This document shows, piece by piece, positions 43,734 to 53,698 of a stretch of DNA of 64,000 nt; position 1 is the stretch's first letter; every line of letters starts with the position of its first letter. Source of the stretch: Dryomyza anilis (Eukaryota > Arthropoda > Insecta > Diptera > Dryomyzidae). Location of the stretch: assembly GCA_951804985.1 (NCBI GenBank), contig OX638133.1, forward strand, positions 37,287,963-37,351,962. Direction: 5' to 3'. Both the position numbers and the translations under genes were made by a program. Below the pieces are notes generated by a model. The model searched no databases and was not told where the DNA came from. It saw only the letters and a program-made list of their open reading frames with translations.

Positions 43734-44663
43734 ATGAGTAAAGAAGTTCTTGTAAATGAATTGCATCGACAAGCAAGAAGAAATTTTAAACGGCGTAGGT
43801 TTATTCAAAAGGGTATTTCAGATACTTGGCAAATCGATCTTGTAGAAATGATACCTTTTGCAAAGATTAATAAAGGATATAAATATTTACTGACTGTTAT
43901 AGATGTTTTTTCTAAATACGCATATGCTTTACCTGTTAAAACCAAAAGTGGGATCGATGTAACCTTAGCTATGCAAAAAATTCTAGAAAAAAATAGGAAA
44001 AAAATTCCCAATAATATTCAATCTGATCAAGGTAAAGAATTTTTCAATTCTAATTTTAAAAAATTAATGAAAAATTTTGAAATAAACCATTATCATACAT
44101 TTTCTAATATGAAGGCTTCAATAATTGAAAGGTTTAATAGAACTTTTAAAAATTTAATGTGGAAAGATTTTAGTCTTCAAGGGAATTATAAATGGCTGAA
44201 CTTGATTACAAAAAATATCAATATATATAATAATAGATATCATCGTAGTATTAAAATGTCTCCAAAAAATGTCAAAAAATCTAATCAACAAATACTTTTA
44301 AATACAGTTTACAATCATATTAAAACATTTAAGATGAGTAAATTGAAAATTGGAGATGATGTTCGAATTAGTAAATATAAAGGTACTTTCTACAAAGCAT
44401 ATGAATCCAATTGGTCCAATGAGGTATTCAAGATAAATAAAATAAAGATCACAAATCCAATTACTTATCAATTAATTGATTATCAAGGAGAAATAATAAA
44501 AGGTGGATTTTATGAAGAAGAATTACTTAAAACAGAAACATCAAATACGTATCTAGTTGAAAAGGTTTTAAAAAGAAAAAAGGATATGGTGTATGTCAAG
44601 TGGCTAGGTTTTGGAAGTGAACATAATTCATGGATTAACAAAAACGATTTATTAACTAAGTAA
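43734..44663 (+). CDS. int: Polinton retroviral-type integrase with chromodomain, 309 aa
   Basis: Start set at ATG 43734 (MSKEVLVNELHRQARRNFKR); the frame extends 15 nt upstream only to a TTG. DDE core: D35 (WQIDLVEM), D98 (IQSDQGKEFF), E132 (SIIERFNRT); the second and third are 34 apart, near the usual D-35-E. Between them: YKYLLTVIDVFSKYAYALPV. An SH3-like region follows (KLKIGDDVRISK), then a C-terminal chromodomain (LVEKVLKRKKDMVYVKWLGF ... NSWINKNDLL). It catalyses integration of linear DNA with a 6-bp stagger, consistent with the GTTTTG duplication. The N-terminal HHCC zinc-binding region is not visible, so the protein is shorter than some relatives. All catalytic residues are present. 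Confidence 0.95.
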   Translation: MSKEVLVNELHRQARRNFKRRRFIQKGISDTWQIDLVEMIPFAKINKGYKYLLTVIDVFSKYAYALPVKTKSGIDVTLAMQKILEKNRKKIPNNIQSDQGKEFFNSNFKKLMKNFEINHYHTFSNMKASIIERFNRTFKNLMWKDFSLQGNYKWLNLITKNINIYNNRYHRSIKMSPKNVKKSNQQILLNTVYNHIKTFKMSKLKIGDDVRISKYKGTFYKAYESNWSNEVFKINKIKITNPITYQLIDYQGEIIKGGFYEEELLKTETSNTYLVEKVLKRKKDMVYVKWLGFGSEHNSWINKNDLLTK

Positions 44664-44765
44664 ACTAAATGTAACTTATTATAATTGTATTGTTCCAATA
44701 TTAATATAAATAAAGTTATTAAAAAAAATAACTGTCATTCTTATTTAAACATTTGAAATTAAAAG

Positions 44766-45020
44766 ATGGGAGATTCTAGTTTTTATATTACTTTATTAAG
44801 TAACAATTCCACAAATATTTATGAAAACACTAAATCTACATTTACAAATTTATTAAAAGAATCTTTGGTTTTAAATGAAAATTGGGTTGTAGGTTTAACA
44901 GAAATTTCATTTCAACTTGTTAATAACCCATCTACATTTGAAGTATCTCGAAATTTGAATAAAAGGGATATTTTGAAATCAACTTTAAATGGAACCTTAT
45001 GGCTCCATTCATTCATATAA
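44766..45020 (+). pseudogene. penton-like Polinton capsid protein, truncated after 74 codons by the right TIR
   Basis: Begins SSFYITLLSNNST shortly after the start, continuing with a LKESLVLNENWVVGLTEISF segment. The pattern xFYxTLxSNxS...W.VGL.EI is, as I recall, the N-terminus of the single-jelly-roll penton/minor capsid protein of Polintons and related viruses, usually several hundred residues. Here homology stops at the inner TIR edge (44988, residue 75); the last ten residues (GTLWLHSFI) are encoded by TIR DNA shared with the left end. The C-terminal bulk is missing, so a capsid vertex role is unlikely. AATAAA at about 44708 belongs to the integrase transcript. Confidence 0.7.
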
Positions 45021-45947
45021 CCAAATTAAACGACCATGACTTTGTAGAATAAAATCCAGTACAATAACCCTTATAGTAAAATTGGCCTTGAATTAAATAT
45101 ATGTCAATGCATTAATACAGAAGTGTCTTAACCTGTTTACAACAAAAAAAATTAACCACAAAAAAATAAGCATCTAATAATAATATTCATTCATATATCG
45201 AAGTTTTAAATTACAATCACCGTTCCTCAACAAAGTTTCAAATTGAACCCTTTGCTCCTCAACTCTCTTGATGATCATGCAAAAATAAAACAAACAAGTA
45301 TAACTATAGTATACATTATAACTACGTTAACTGAAATCTAATTGCAACTATAATATTTTACAACAACAACATGAATACGTTTGTAAATATTCTCATTCAC
45401 AAAAAATGCTTACTCCGATATAATTATCCCAACAACAACATTTACTCTTTACGGCTGCATGCCTTCATAACATGCATATAATATATATGTATGTATCAAC
45501 ATTAACAAATTATGTTAAAAAGTCATCCCACTGGCTCCATGCCATTATAAAATATATAGTATACATATAATATACATCTGTTAAAAATACTTCCCATGAA
45601 AACAATAACAAATATTCTGTTAAAATATGATCCCCATTGAAAAAACAATAACAACTATACTGTTAAAATATGATCTCCAATGAACTACAGTACCAACAAC
45701 TCTGTTAAAAAATGATCCCTATTGAACTATACCAACAACAACTATGTTAAAAAATGATCCCTATTGAATTACACTAACAGCAACTATGTTAAAAAATGAT
45801 CCCTATTGAATTACACTAACAACAACTATGTTAAAAAATGATCCCTATTGAATTACACTAACAACATCTCTGTTAAAATTCATTTACACTAACAACAATG
45901 TGCTCCATGGAGCCCAGTGGGGCCAGAACCGGCGAATCCATACTACT
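44988..45947 (-). repeat. Polinton right terminal inverted repeat (960 bp)
   Basis: Inverse of 35385-36428, shorter by exactly 84 bp because it has four instead of six 42-bp subterminal units (about 45675-45880). The inner edge AATGGAAC at 44988 falls inside the penton-like reading frame. Confidence 0.93.
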
Positions 45948-45953
45948 GTTTTG
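45948..45953. repeat. Polinton 6-bp target site duplication, right (GTTTTG)
   Basis: Identical to 35379-35384. Confidence 0.93.
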
Positions 45954-46440
45954 CGATTTTGTGTGTTTGTTTTTTTTTTGTAATTTCGGGTGTTTGATTT
46001 TCATTTACTTCTGGTTTTTCTTTTATGTTTTTTCTTTTATATGTGCTACTGTATATTTATTTTTTGACTTGTGCATTTTTACTTAATCGTATGTATTTTT
46101 TCTTTTTATTTTGTATTTTTCTTTTATGTGTTTTGCTTTTGTTTTCATGTTTGCGCTTTTATTTTTTTTTGTAAAAATGTATTGCTTTTTCCTTTTGTGT
46201 TTTTTCTTTTGGTTTTGGGCTTTAAAAGAAGCTTATACTTTTGTGTTATTGCTTTTATTTTTGCTATTATGTTTTTTTTTTTTTTGTTATTTTCTACTTT
46301 TGATTTTATTTTTCGTTTATAATTTTGTAGTTTTTTACCTCTTGTTTTTGCATTTTACGTTGTATTATTTTTGTTTGCTTTTTTGTGATTTTTTTATTTT
46401 CCTTTTATTTGTATGTTATTTTCATAGTTTGGATATTATT
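45954..46440 (+). repeat. T-rich TTTTTG-type tract, right flank of the Polinton
   Basis: Same type of DNA as 34990-35378. The overlapping F/L/C-rich frames here are low-complexity artefacts. Confidence 0.75.
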
Positions 46441-46454
46441 ATAATTATTATATA

Positions 46455-47572
46455 GTACTAGCTGGACCCGCGCACGACTGGTGCAAAGATTTAGTGTATG
46501 CAAGGATATGGAGCAATTTTATTAATATAAAAACATTTTTATTATTTATATCAGAGACCCGTGCTTCGCTGTGGACATTTTTTATTGGATTTATAAATGT
46601 GGTAACCAAAACAAAAATAATTCTCCGCCAAAACAACTTTTCTCAAAGACAATTTTTTCTCAGAAAGTGCTTCCCCGTAGAATTATTCCCAGTAGAAAGC
46701 TTCCCCGTAAAATTCTTCGCCATATAACGCTTTCATGTAGAATTCTTCCTAGTAGAATTTTTCCCGGTAGGATTCTTTCCCTCCATCCCCGTAGAGTTTT
46801 TCCCAGTAGAAGTTTTAGTGTGGTGATTTTTAGTGTGGTGAGTTTCGGTGTGGTGAGTTTAGTGGTGGTGAATTTTGGAGTGGTGAGTTTTAATGTGGTG
46901 AATTTTAGTGTGGTGAATTTTGGTAGCCGCGGTAGCTCAGTGGTTAGTGCGTTGGACTGCGAGCCGAAAGGTCCCCGGTTCAAGCCTGGACTGGGGCTAA
47001 CAACATCTTTTCACAGAAACATTTTTCTATACCGCGCTACCTCTCAGTAAATGGCAAACCTACGAGAGTAAAACCATTGCCTATGAAAAGCTCTCACCAG
47101 CCGTTCGTATTCGGCAATAAACTGGGGCCTACCACTTTGAGTACAAATATAACACGCACAGCTCAAAATGGCGAGAGAGCTCGGCCGAAGTTCTTATAGA
47201 ACTGTAGTGCCCACTATTATTATTATTATTAATTTTAGTGTGGTGAGTTTTAGTGTGGTGAATTTTAGTGTGGTGCGTTTTAGTATGGTAAATTTTAATG
47301 TGGTGAATTTTTGTATTTGAGATTTTTGTTTAATGTTTGTAGCTTCCGAAAGTGACAAGTTATATCGTTTTGAAAGTTAAAGTTGTATGGAAGGTGCCAC
47401 GTTCCTTTGTTCAATGCCGCCCATATATAGCCTATCTATAGCCTATCATTCCTTCCAGACCCTACCGTATCTGTGGTAAAAATTTCAAGCAAATCGGATT
47501 AGTCGTTTAGACGGAGAAGCGGAACAAACACATGAACAAACAAACCAACAAAGAAATCTACTATATATTTGC
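46455..47572 (+). repeat. repeat family R, long copy with nested SINE
   Basis: Begins CTAGCTGGACCCGCGCACGA and TGCAAGGATATGGAGCAATT, then CCCGTAGAATTCTTCC-like 15-bp units, then TTTTAGTGTGGTGAATT-type units split by the SINE at 46922-47233, then AGTGACAAGTTATATCG and AAATCGGATTAGTCGTTTAG, ending in ACAAACACATGAACAAACAA. Confidence 0.8.
46922..47233 (+). mobile_element. tRNA-derived SINE with (ATT)n tail
   Basis: Head contains a Pol III A box TAGCTCAGTGG (46933-46943) and B box GGTTCAAGCC (46977-46986) at tRNA spacing, with GACTGCGAGCC in the anticodon region. The acceptor and anticodon arms do not pair well enough for a real tRNA. A ~230-bp body (CTACCTCTCAGTAAATGGCA..., GGCGAGAGAGCTCGGCCGAA) is followed by ATTATTATTATT. 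It is inserted in a GTGTGGTGAATTTTAG array, so the duplication (possibly AATTTT) is ambiguous. Related heads occur at 55587 and 60233. Confidence 0.85.
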
Positions 47573-47906
47573 GAATGTAAGTATGTATGTCTGTATGTTC
47601 CGAATAGGCGTCAAAACGGCTGAACCGAATTGAATCAAATTTTGACACAACATGTATGTTGGTTCTGGGCAGAGTATAGGCTATGTCTCGGTGAGATTGG
47701 TGGACTGGGCGTGGCACCTCCCATATAACCCAAAAATTAAAAACACATTATGTCAGCAATTAGCATAGCAAATTTAATGAAATTCTGGTCAGCGTTATAT
47801 ATAACCATTCTAAACGGTCTCGCGGAATGTGGACGGTATTAGACCACTGGGCGTGGCACCCCCCATAGAAGGTACATTTTCCAGATGGTGTATTTCAACA
47901 GATATT
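47555..47906. repeat. 352-bp direct duplication, copy 1
   Basis: From AATCTACTATATATTTGCGA to TTTCAACAGATATT. Differs from 48249-48600 at two positions I can see (GGTTCTGGG/GGGTCTGGG; CTATGTCTC/CTATATCTC). It contains two GGGCGTGGCACC motifs resembling the GGGAGGTGCCACG part of family R. Confidence 0.9.
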
Positions 47907-47924
47907 TTAGTGGTATCAAGATAA

Positions 47925-49124
47925 TTCACACCAGGGTATCAACCACCACAAATTCTTTAAACTCACCACACAGAAACTCACCTTACAAAAACTCACCACA
48001 CTAAAACTCACCACACGAGAACTCACCACACTAAAACTCACCACACTAAAACTCACCACAGTAAAACTCACCACACTAAAACTTCTACAGGGAAAACCTC
48101 TACGGGGAAGAAATCTACGGGGAAGAATTCTACGGGGAAGAATTCCACAGGGAAGAATTCTACGGGGAAGAATTCCACCGGAAAGAACTCTACGGGAAAG
48201 CGTTCTACGGCGAAAATATTCTACGGGGAATATTATACATTTTATAATAATCTACTATATATTTGCGAATGTAAGTATGTATGTCTGTATGTTCCGAATA
48301 GGCGTCAAAACGGCTGAACCGAATTGAATCAAATTTTGACACAACATGTATGTTGGGTCTGGGCAGAGTATAGGCTATATCTCGGTGAGATTGGTGGACT
48401 GGGCGTGGCACCTCCCATATAACCCAAAAATTAAAAACACATTATGTCAGCAATTAGCATAGCAAATTTAATGAAATTCTGGTCAGCGTTATATATAACC
48501 ATTCTAAACGGTCTCGCGGAATGTGGACGGTATTAGACCACTGGGCGTGGCACCCCCCATAGAAGGTACATTTTCCAGATGGTGTATTTCAACAGATATT
48601 ATAGTGATCTTTGTAGTGATCTTATGATATTTCACACCATCCCAAATTCTTTAAACTCACCACACCGAAATTCACCAAACTAAAACTCACCAAACTAAAA
48701 CTCACCACTCTAAAATTCACCACACTCAAACTCACCACACTAAAACACACCACACTAAAACTCACCACTCTAAAATTCACCACAACAAAACTTACCACAC
48801 CAAAATTCACCACACTAAAACTCACAACACTAAACTCACCACACTAAAATTCACTACACTAAAACTCACCACACTAAAATTCACCACTCTAAAATTCACC
48901 ACACTAAAACTCGCCACACTAAAACTTCTACTTGGGAAAACTCTACGGGGAGAATTCTACGGGAAAGAATTCTACCCGAAGAATTTTACGGGAAAGCGTT
49001 CTACGGGGAAGAATTTTACGGGGAAGATATGAATAATAAATATGTTCTTTATATTAATAAAATCACTCCATATCCTTGCATTCACTAAATCTTGGCACGA
49101 GTCGTGCACGGGTCCAGCTAGTTT
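47925..49124 (-). repeat. repeat family R, inverted copy (or two) with 15-bp minisatellites
   Basis: Arrays of CTAAAACTCACCACA and of GGGAAGAATTCTACG units at 47940-48235 and again at 48650-49020, the second ending ATCCTTGCATTCACTAAATC and GTCGTGCACGGGTCCAGCTA, the inverse of the family R start. The 67-aa minus frame at 48622-48825 is a repeat translation. Confidence 0.8.
48249..48600. repeat. 352-bp direct duplication, copy 2
   Basis: Same length and boundaries as 47555-47906. Both copies are followed by similar CAAATTCTTTAAACTCACCAC arrays, so the duplicated unit is really about 690 bp in tandem. Confidence 0.9.
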
Positions 49125-49128
49125 ATTA

Positions 49129-49944
49129 TATGGGTGATTCCACGTCAGATCAGCCGAAGGTTTGGCAGCACCATCTCAGAAATTAATTAAATTTGGTAGG
49201 GTTGAAATTAAGAAAAACTCAAAATTTCAGTTTCCTAACCGCAGTGGTTTCAGAGATATGAGTCCTTGAAGTATGAAAAATTCACAAAAAATTCACAAAG
49301 TTACACTAGCTTAACTTACTGTAACTTAGTAAATAGTTAACTTACCGAAACCATTTAAACGACCATCTAAAGGTTATAAAACTGAGCAAAAGTGGAAATA
49401 CTATAATTTTTAATATTAGGGTGACCATAGGTAGATATTAATCATAATATTATTAAAAAAGGATTATCTCAATAACTCCCTTTTTTAAAATTTAAAAAAA
49501 ATATATATTTTAAAGAGTGTCCTTTTTCTAATAAACTGTCACAATTTCAAAATGGTGTTCGGGCTTGTTCTCGAGTTATTAATAAAAATGTTTTCTAAAG
49601 TAGAAATTTTCATATGAAATTTTTATTATAAAATTTTGTAATTATTTTCTTTGTAATGTTATTAAACTATAAAAGCCAATAACATTTATTTTATAGCATT
49701 TAAAAATAATAATTTACTTGGGGTGACCATATTTGTTAGGTGACCAATCGTAAATATAGATCATTGGCTGAATTTTACTTTACCAGCCGAAGTGAAATAT
49801 TTTTTCTTTCTTATTCAAACTATCCCCTCCGTTTGGATTCTTAATATCAAGTCATAGAACCACCCTACCAAATTTCATTAATTTCTGAGATGGTGCTGCC
49901 AAAATTTTAAAATTTTCAGTTGATTTGACGTGGAATAACCCATA
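49129..49944. mobile_element. MITE-like element, 816 bp, TATGGGTGATTCCACGTCA termini
   Basis: Left TATGGGTGATTCCACGTCAG and right inverse TATGGGTTATTCCACGTCAA, with further inverted homology through TTTGGCAGCACCATCTCAGA and AAATTTGGTAGGGT; TA flanks both ends. It sits immediately against the end of family R. A partial copy (right end) is at 57290-57352. No coding capacity. Confidence 0.8.
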
Positions 49945-50021
49945 TATAAATAGTAAAATAGTAAATAGGATTCATCCTATCAATTAAATAGTTAATAAAA
50001 AGGGGGTTTCTATTAAAATAC

Positions 50022-50217
50022 TACACTCAGAAAAAAGTTTCCTAATAATAATAAAATTAGACTAGAAATTGAGTTTAGAAAAAGTTTTCTTTTAATAAGG
50101 AAGTTTTTATTATTTTAAGGAAAAAGTCATTAAATTACTTTTTTTTAACGAAAATAAATAAAATTTAAAATGGCGTAATTTCAAATTAATTTATTAAAAA
50201 ATTGTTTTATGAGTGTA
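50022..50217. mobile_element. short MITE with TACACTCA termini
   Basis: Left TACACTCAGAAAAAAGTTTC and right inverse TACACTCATAAAACAATT, about 196 bp, A/T-rich. Terminal motif is close to that at 26728 (TACACCCA). Confidence 0.5.
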
Positions 50218-50311
50218 TTAATTTTAAATTTAGCTTTTTAGAGTAGTTTATTTGCTTCGAATGTGTAAAATGAATTTGCATTGACTAGAGCACATTTAGG
50301 TTATTTTAATT

Positions 50312-50890
50312 ACACCGTTCGACAAAAAGTGAAAAATGTTGTTACACATAAACCAAATGATATATGTCTGAAACTAGGAGCCAAATTGAGTTAAACTGCA
50401 TTTACAGTATTTCATTTCGTGTTGCCGTTTTCTTTAAAAAGGACTTCAAACATTTAAAATTTATTAAAATATTTATACATGGTGTCAAATGAAAAAGCAG
50501 AATCTGGGAAATTTTATGAAATATTTTATTTTATCCTGTCAGGACAAAGTAATGATATTAATCTCCTTTTAAACTTTATCCTTCAATATCCTTTAAAATT
50601 GCTAAAGAATAATTCCGAAATAAATATATTTTAAAGAATGGTATATTCTGTATCACATATCCAAATATCATACCTTTAGCTTTATTACTTACACTAATTG
50701 CGACATTTTAGGACACGTATAAGTATTTAAATAAATTTATCGAAAACTACCCTTTGATAGTTTGAAGTCCTTTTAAAAGAAAACAGGAACACGAAATAAA
50801 AAAACTGTAAACGTAGTTCAACTTCTTTTGACCCCTAGTTTCAGACCTATATTATTTGGTTCATGTGTAATATGTATTGTCGGGCGGTGT
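50312..50890. mobile_element. fold-back MITE with about 135-bp TIRs
   Basis: Left ACACCGTTCGACAAAAAGTG and right inverse ACACCGCCCGACAATACATA share long arms including ACCAAATGATATATGTCTGAA versus ACCAAATAATATAGGTCTGAA, and both reach AAAAGGACTTCAAAC. Internal 300 bp is AT-rich. Coding frames crossing the right end are not genes. Confidence 0.8.
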
Positions 50891-51539
50891 TATTGTTCAA
50901 AATATTATTATAATTTCTATCCTTCCTGTGTTGATTGCAACATGCTGCTGATTAAATTATGTATGATAATTAATACGCAATTAGAGTGCTGCACAATTTT
51001 AAGGATTTCATTACAAAGATGGTTCTATTTCTTGTGCACCGTGACGTATGATTAACGTGCGTTTCATAGAAATAGTAATTTCATCATATAATTTCATAAA
51101 CATGTTAAAATAATTATAATAAAAGTTGCATTAGCTGTTGCTCTAGCAACAACAGATAACGCAGTTTACAGCCTTTTGACTCGCCATCATAGAATGTAAA
51201 AATGCACTGAACTCAAAGTACTTCCTGGCAAACGGCGGATGTGCGCAGCATGCATCCGGTGCTATTTAAAGCAACAACCACAATAAATGCGGCAACATCT
51301 GCAACAACAACAAAAGCAGCAACATCTGCAACAACAACAACTGCATAATCCAACTAAAGACAAGCTGAAAAATAAAAATAAAAAAAAGGACTCTTAAAAA
51401 CGGTTTTTAACGTGTCACAGAAAATAAGTTAATTCTGCTATTTCAAGCAAAGTCCTTTTAGTTTTTGTTTTTTTATTTTTAATTCTTTTTATTTTCATAT
51501 TATTATTTCTTTTATGTTGTCTTTTATTTGCTCTGGCAG
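50891..51539. other. host-like unique sequence with CAACAACA runs
   Basis: 51120-51360 is less AT-rich, with repeated GCAACAACAACAAAAGCAGC-type words as in fly introns and exons. No defined gene; it precedes the candidate exon below. Confidence 0.4.
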
Positions 51540-51758
51540 CACAAATCGCAAAAAGCATCGACAGCAGAAGATGCGGCAGGACGAACCTTTGCGAGAGAGC
51601 AAACAGTACAAATTAAAAAGAGACAAGCAATTAAAAGAGCTTAACAGCAAACACAGCAACAACAAAAGGGCAACAGCAGCACGTGCATTAAAACAGCAAC
51701 ATAAATGGCAACAACAGCAACTGCAGCAGATAATTGCAAGGATAAAGCATCGCAGCAG
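51540..51758 (+). CDS. candidate host exon, Gln/Lys-rich (weak)
   Basis: A pyrimidine-rich run ending TTTATTTGCTCTGGCAG (acceptor, AG at 51538-51539) and the donor CAGCAG|GTGAGG (51758/51759) bound a 219-bp segment (73 codons) that is open in one frame. The product is highly charged and Gln-rich (KKHRQQKMRQDE, YKLKRDKQLKELNSK, QQHKWQQQQLQQII), compatible with a coiled coil or a low-complexity region. Base composition is GC-richer than the surroundings. CAACAGCAA repeats inflate apparent openness and the reverse strand is also open, so this remains tentative. Confidence 0.25.
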
Positions 51759-51863
51759 GTGAGGACATCCGTGCACACGACGCTAAGTTACTCCATTTAC
51801 TTTAAACATGTTTTCATCCTTTCACTAAAAGTAACGACTAATTCAAAAAATACCGATTACTTT

Positions 51864-53087
51864 AGATTTTATAGATTTTATAGATTTTATAGATTTTATA
51901 GATTTTATAGATTTTATAGATTTTATAGATTTTATAGATTTTATAGATTTTATAGATTTTATAGATTTTATAGATTTTATAGATTTTATAGATTTTATAG
52001 ATTTTATAGATTATATAGATTTTATAGATTTTATAGATTTTTATAGATTTTATAGATTTTATAGATTTTATAGATTTTATAGATTTTATAGATTTAATAG
52101 ATTTAATAGATTTTATAGATTTTATAGATTTTATAGATTTTATAGATTTTATAGATTTTATAGATTTTATAGATTTTATAGATTTTATAGATTTTATAGA
52201 TTTTATAGATTTTATAGATTTTATAGATTTTATAGATTTTATAGATTTTATAGATTTTATAGATTTTATAGATTTTATAGATTTTATAGATTTTATAGAT
52301 TTTATAGATTTTATAGATTTTATAGATTTTATAGATTTTATAGATTTTATAGATTTTATAGATTTTATAGATTTTATAGATTTTATAGATTTTATAGATT
52401 TTATAGATTTTATAGATTTTATAGATTTTATAGATTTTATAGATTTTATAGATTTTATAGATTTTATAGATTTTATAGATTTTATAGATTTTATAGATTT
52501 TATAGATTTTATAGATTTTATAGATTTTATAGATTTTATAGATTTTATAGGTTTTATAGATTTTATAGATTTTATAGATTTTATAGATTTTATAGATTTT
52601 ATAGATTTTATAGATTTTATAGATTTTATAGATTTTATAGATTTTATAGATTTTATAGATTTTATAGATTTTATAGATTTTATAGATTTTATAGATTTTA
52701 TAGATTTTATAGATTTTATAGATTTTATAGATTTTATAGATTTTATAGATTTTATAGATTTTATAGATTTTATAGATTTTATAGATTTTATAGATTTTAT
52801 AGATTTTATAGATTTTATAGATTTTATAGATTTTATAGATTTTATAGATTTTATAGATTTTATAGATTTTATAGATTTTATAGATTTTATAGATTTTATA
52901 GATTTTATAGATTTTATAGATTTTATAGATTTTATAGATTTTATAGATTTTATAGATTTTATAGATTTTATAGATTTTATAGATTTTATAGATTTTATAG
53001 ATTTTATAGATTTTATAGATTTTATAGATTTTATAGATTTTATAGATTTTATAGATTTTATAGATTTTATAGATTTTATAGATTTTA
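51864..53087 (+). repeat. 9-bp tandem array (ATTTTATAG)n, about 136 copies
   Basis: Nearly perfect for 1.2 kb. Visible irregularities: GATTATATAG near 52012, an extra T near 52035, two GATTTAATAG units near 52093-52110 and GGTTTTATAG near 52550. Because 9 is divisible by 3, frames give endless three-residue repeats on both strands; these are not genes. Confidence 0.95.
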
Positions 53088-53198
53088 ATGTAACCGGTAA
53101 CCAATTAATCTCTTACAACACTAGCAACCTTTCCACTGCTTAATTATCGTCTTATGTAAATTGCTGATGCTCATAAAAACAGGCCAACAACCGAATCA

Positions 53199-53274
53199 CA
53201 TATAAATACCTGCTGGGTCCCCTGCCGATTTCCAACAAAGGGTTTCATGCTCGTTTAAGTTGACTTTTGTGTCA
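53199..53274 (+). promoter_or_regulatory. possible TATA promoter and leader (weak)
   Basis: CATATAAATACC near 53199 lies about 75 nt upstream of an ATG (53274) whose 66-aa frame includes a TG microsatellite (CVCECICVCV). The sequence is unique and less AT-rich. The frame itself looks unconvincing. Confidence 0.2.
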
Positions 53275-53579
53275 TGGCGTCGCAAGCGAACAGGACATTT
53301 GCCGTCTGCACATGTTCCGGTGTATGTATGTGTGTGTGTGAGTGTATTTGTGTATGTGTAAAAATCAAGTTACACTCAAGGCAATTTCCGGTACATTTTT
53401 GCAACAGCAACAATAAAAGCAACTGCAACAATTACAACAATGAGCGAATACAAATTGCAGCCCATTTTTATTAACAATTGTAGATCCTTTCAGCCATTTC
53501 GTTCATTCGTTCGTGGTGATTGTTGTTATTATAACTGTGCTTGTTGTTGTTCTCTTTACCGTTAACAAAAACTCATAAT

Positions 53580-53698
53580 AATGGCGCGCAATTTAACACA
53601 ATTGCATGAGTCGCGCACGGGAATCTCGGTCGCGTGCGACAGCGCGACTCGGTTCGTTGGCCGCGTTAATTTAACTGCAGTGACCGCGTAGCGACGCG
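53580..53698 (+). other. candidate GC-rich first exon of a host gene with strong splice donor
   Basis: A CpG-rich island in AT-rich DNA, with GTCGCGCACG...CGTGCGAC and the perfect 7-bp stem ACCGCGT-AGCG-ACGCGGT (53682-53699 region). It ends in CGACGCG|GTAAGT, a consensus 5' splice site at 53698/53699. This looks like a fly promoter-proximal non-coding first exon; no ATG-led frame is evident. Confidence 0.35.

Larger units (their letters stand above)
35385..45947 (+). mobile_element. compact Polinton/Maverick DNA transposon, 10,563 bp, complete with TSD
   Basis: Boundaries are exact: GTTTTG duplication, 5' AGTAGTATGGATTCGCCGG and 3' complement ending ...ACTACT (AG...CT as in Polintons). Long TIRs are nearly identical. 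Gene order: small spliced protein (+), spliced zinc-finger protein (-), spliced zinc-finger PolB (+), 211-aa protein (-), pX-like protein (-), A32-like ATPase (-), chromodomain integrase (+), truncated penton-like gene (+). Known for the family: protein-primed PolB, retroviral-type integrase, packaging ATPase, capsid proteins and protease, usually in 15-20 kb. Here no major capsid or protease gene fits. Coding frames other than the penton-like gene look intact, so it is probably young. Confidence 0.95.

Noticed and set aside
46922..46997. Functional tRNA gene
   Set aside because: A and B boxes are present but the anticodon and acceptor stems pair poorly, and a SINE body with (ATT)n tail follows.
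48205..48411. 68-aa frame repeated at 47499-47717
   Set aside because: Both come from the duplicated 352-bp repeat; similarity reflects DNA duplication, not a gene family.
52103..53104. 333-aa open frame of three-residue repeats
   Set aside because: Translation of the 9-bp array; open only because 9 is divisible by 3 and units lack stops in that frame.
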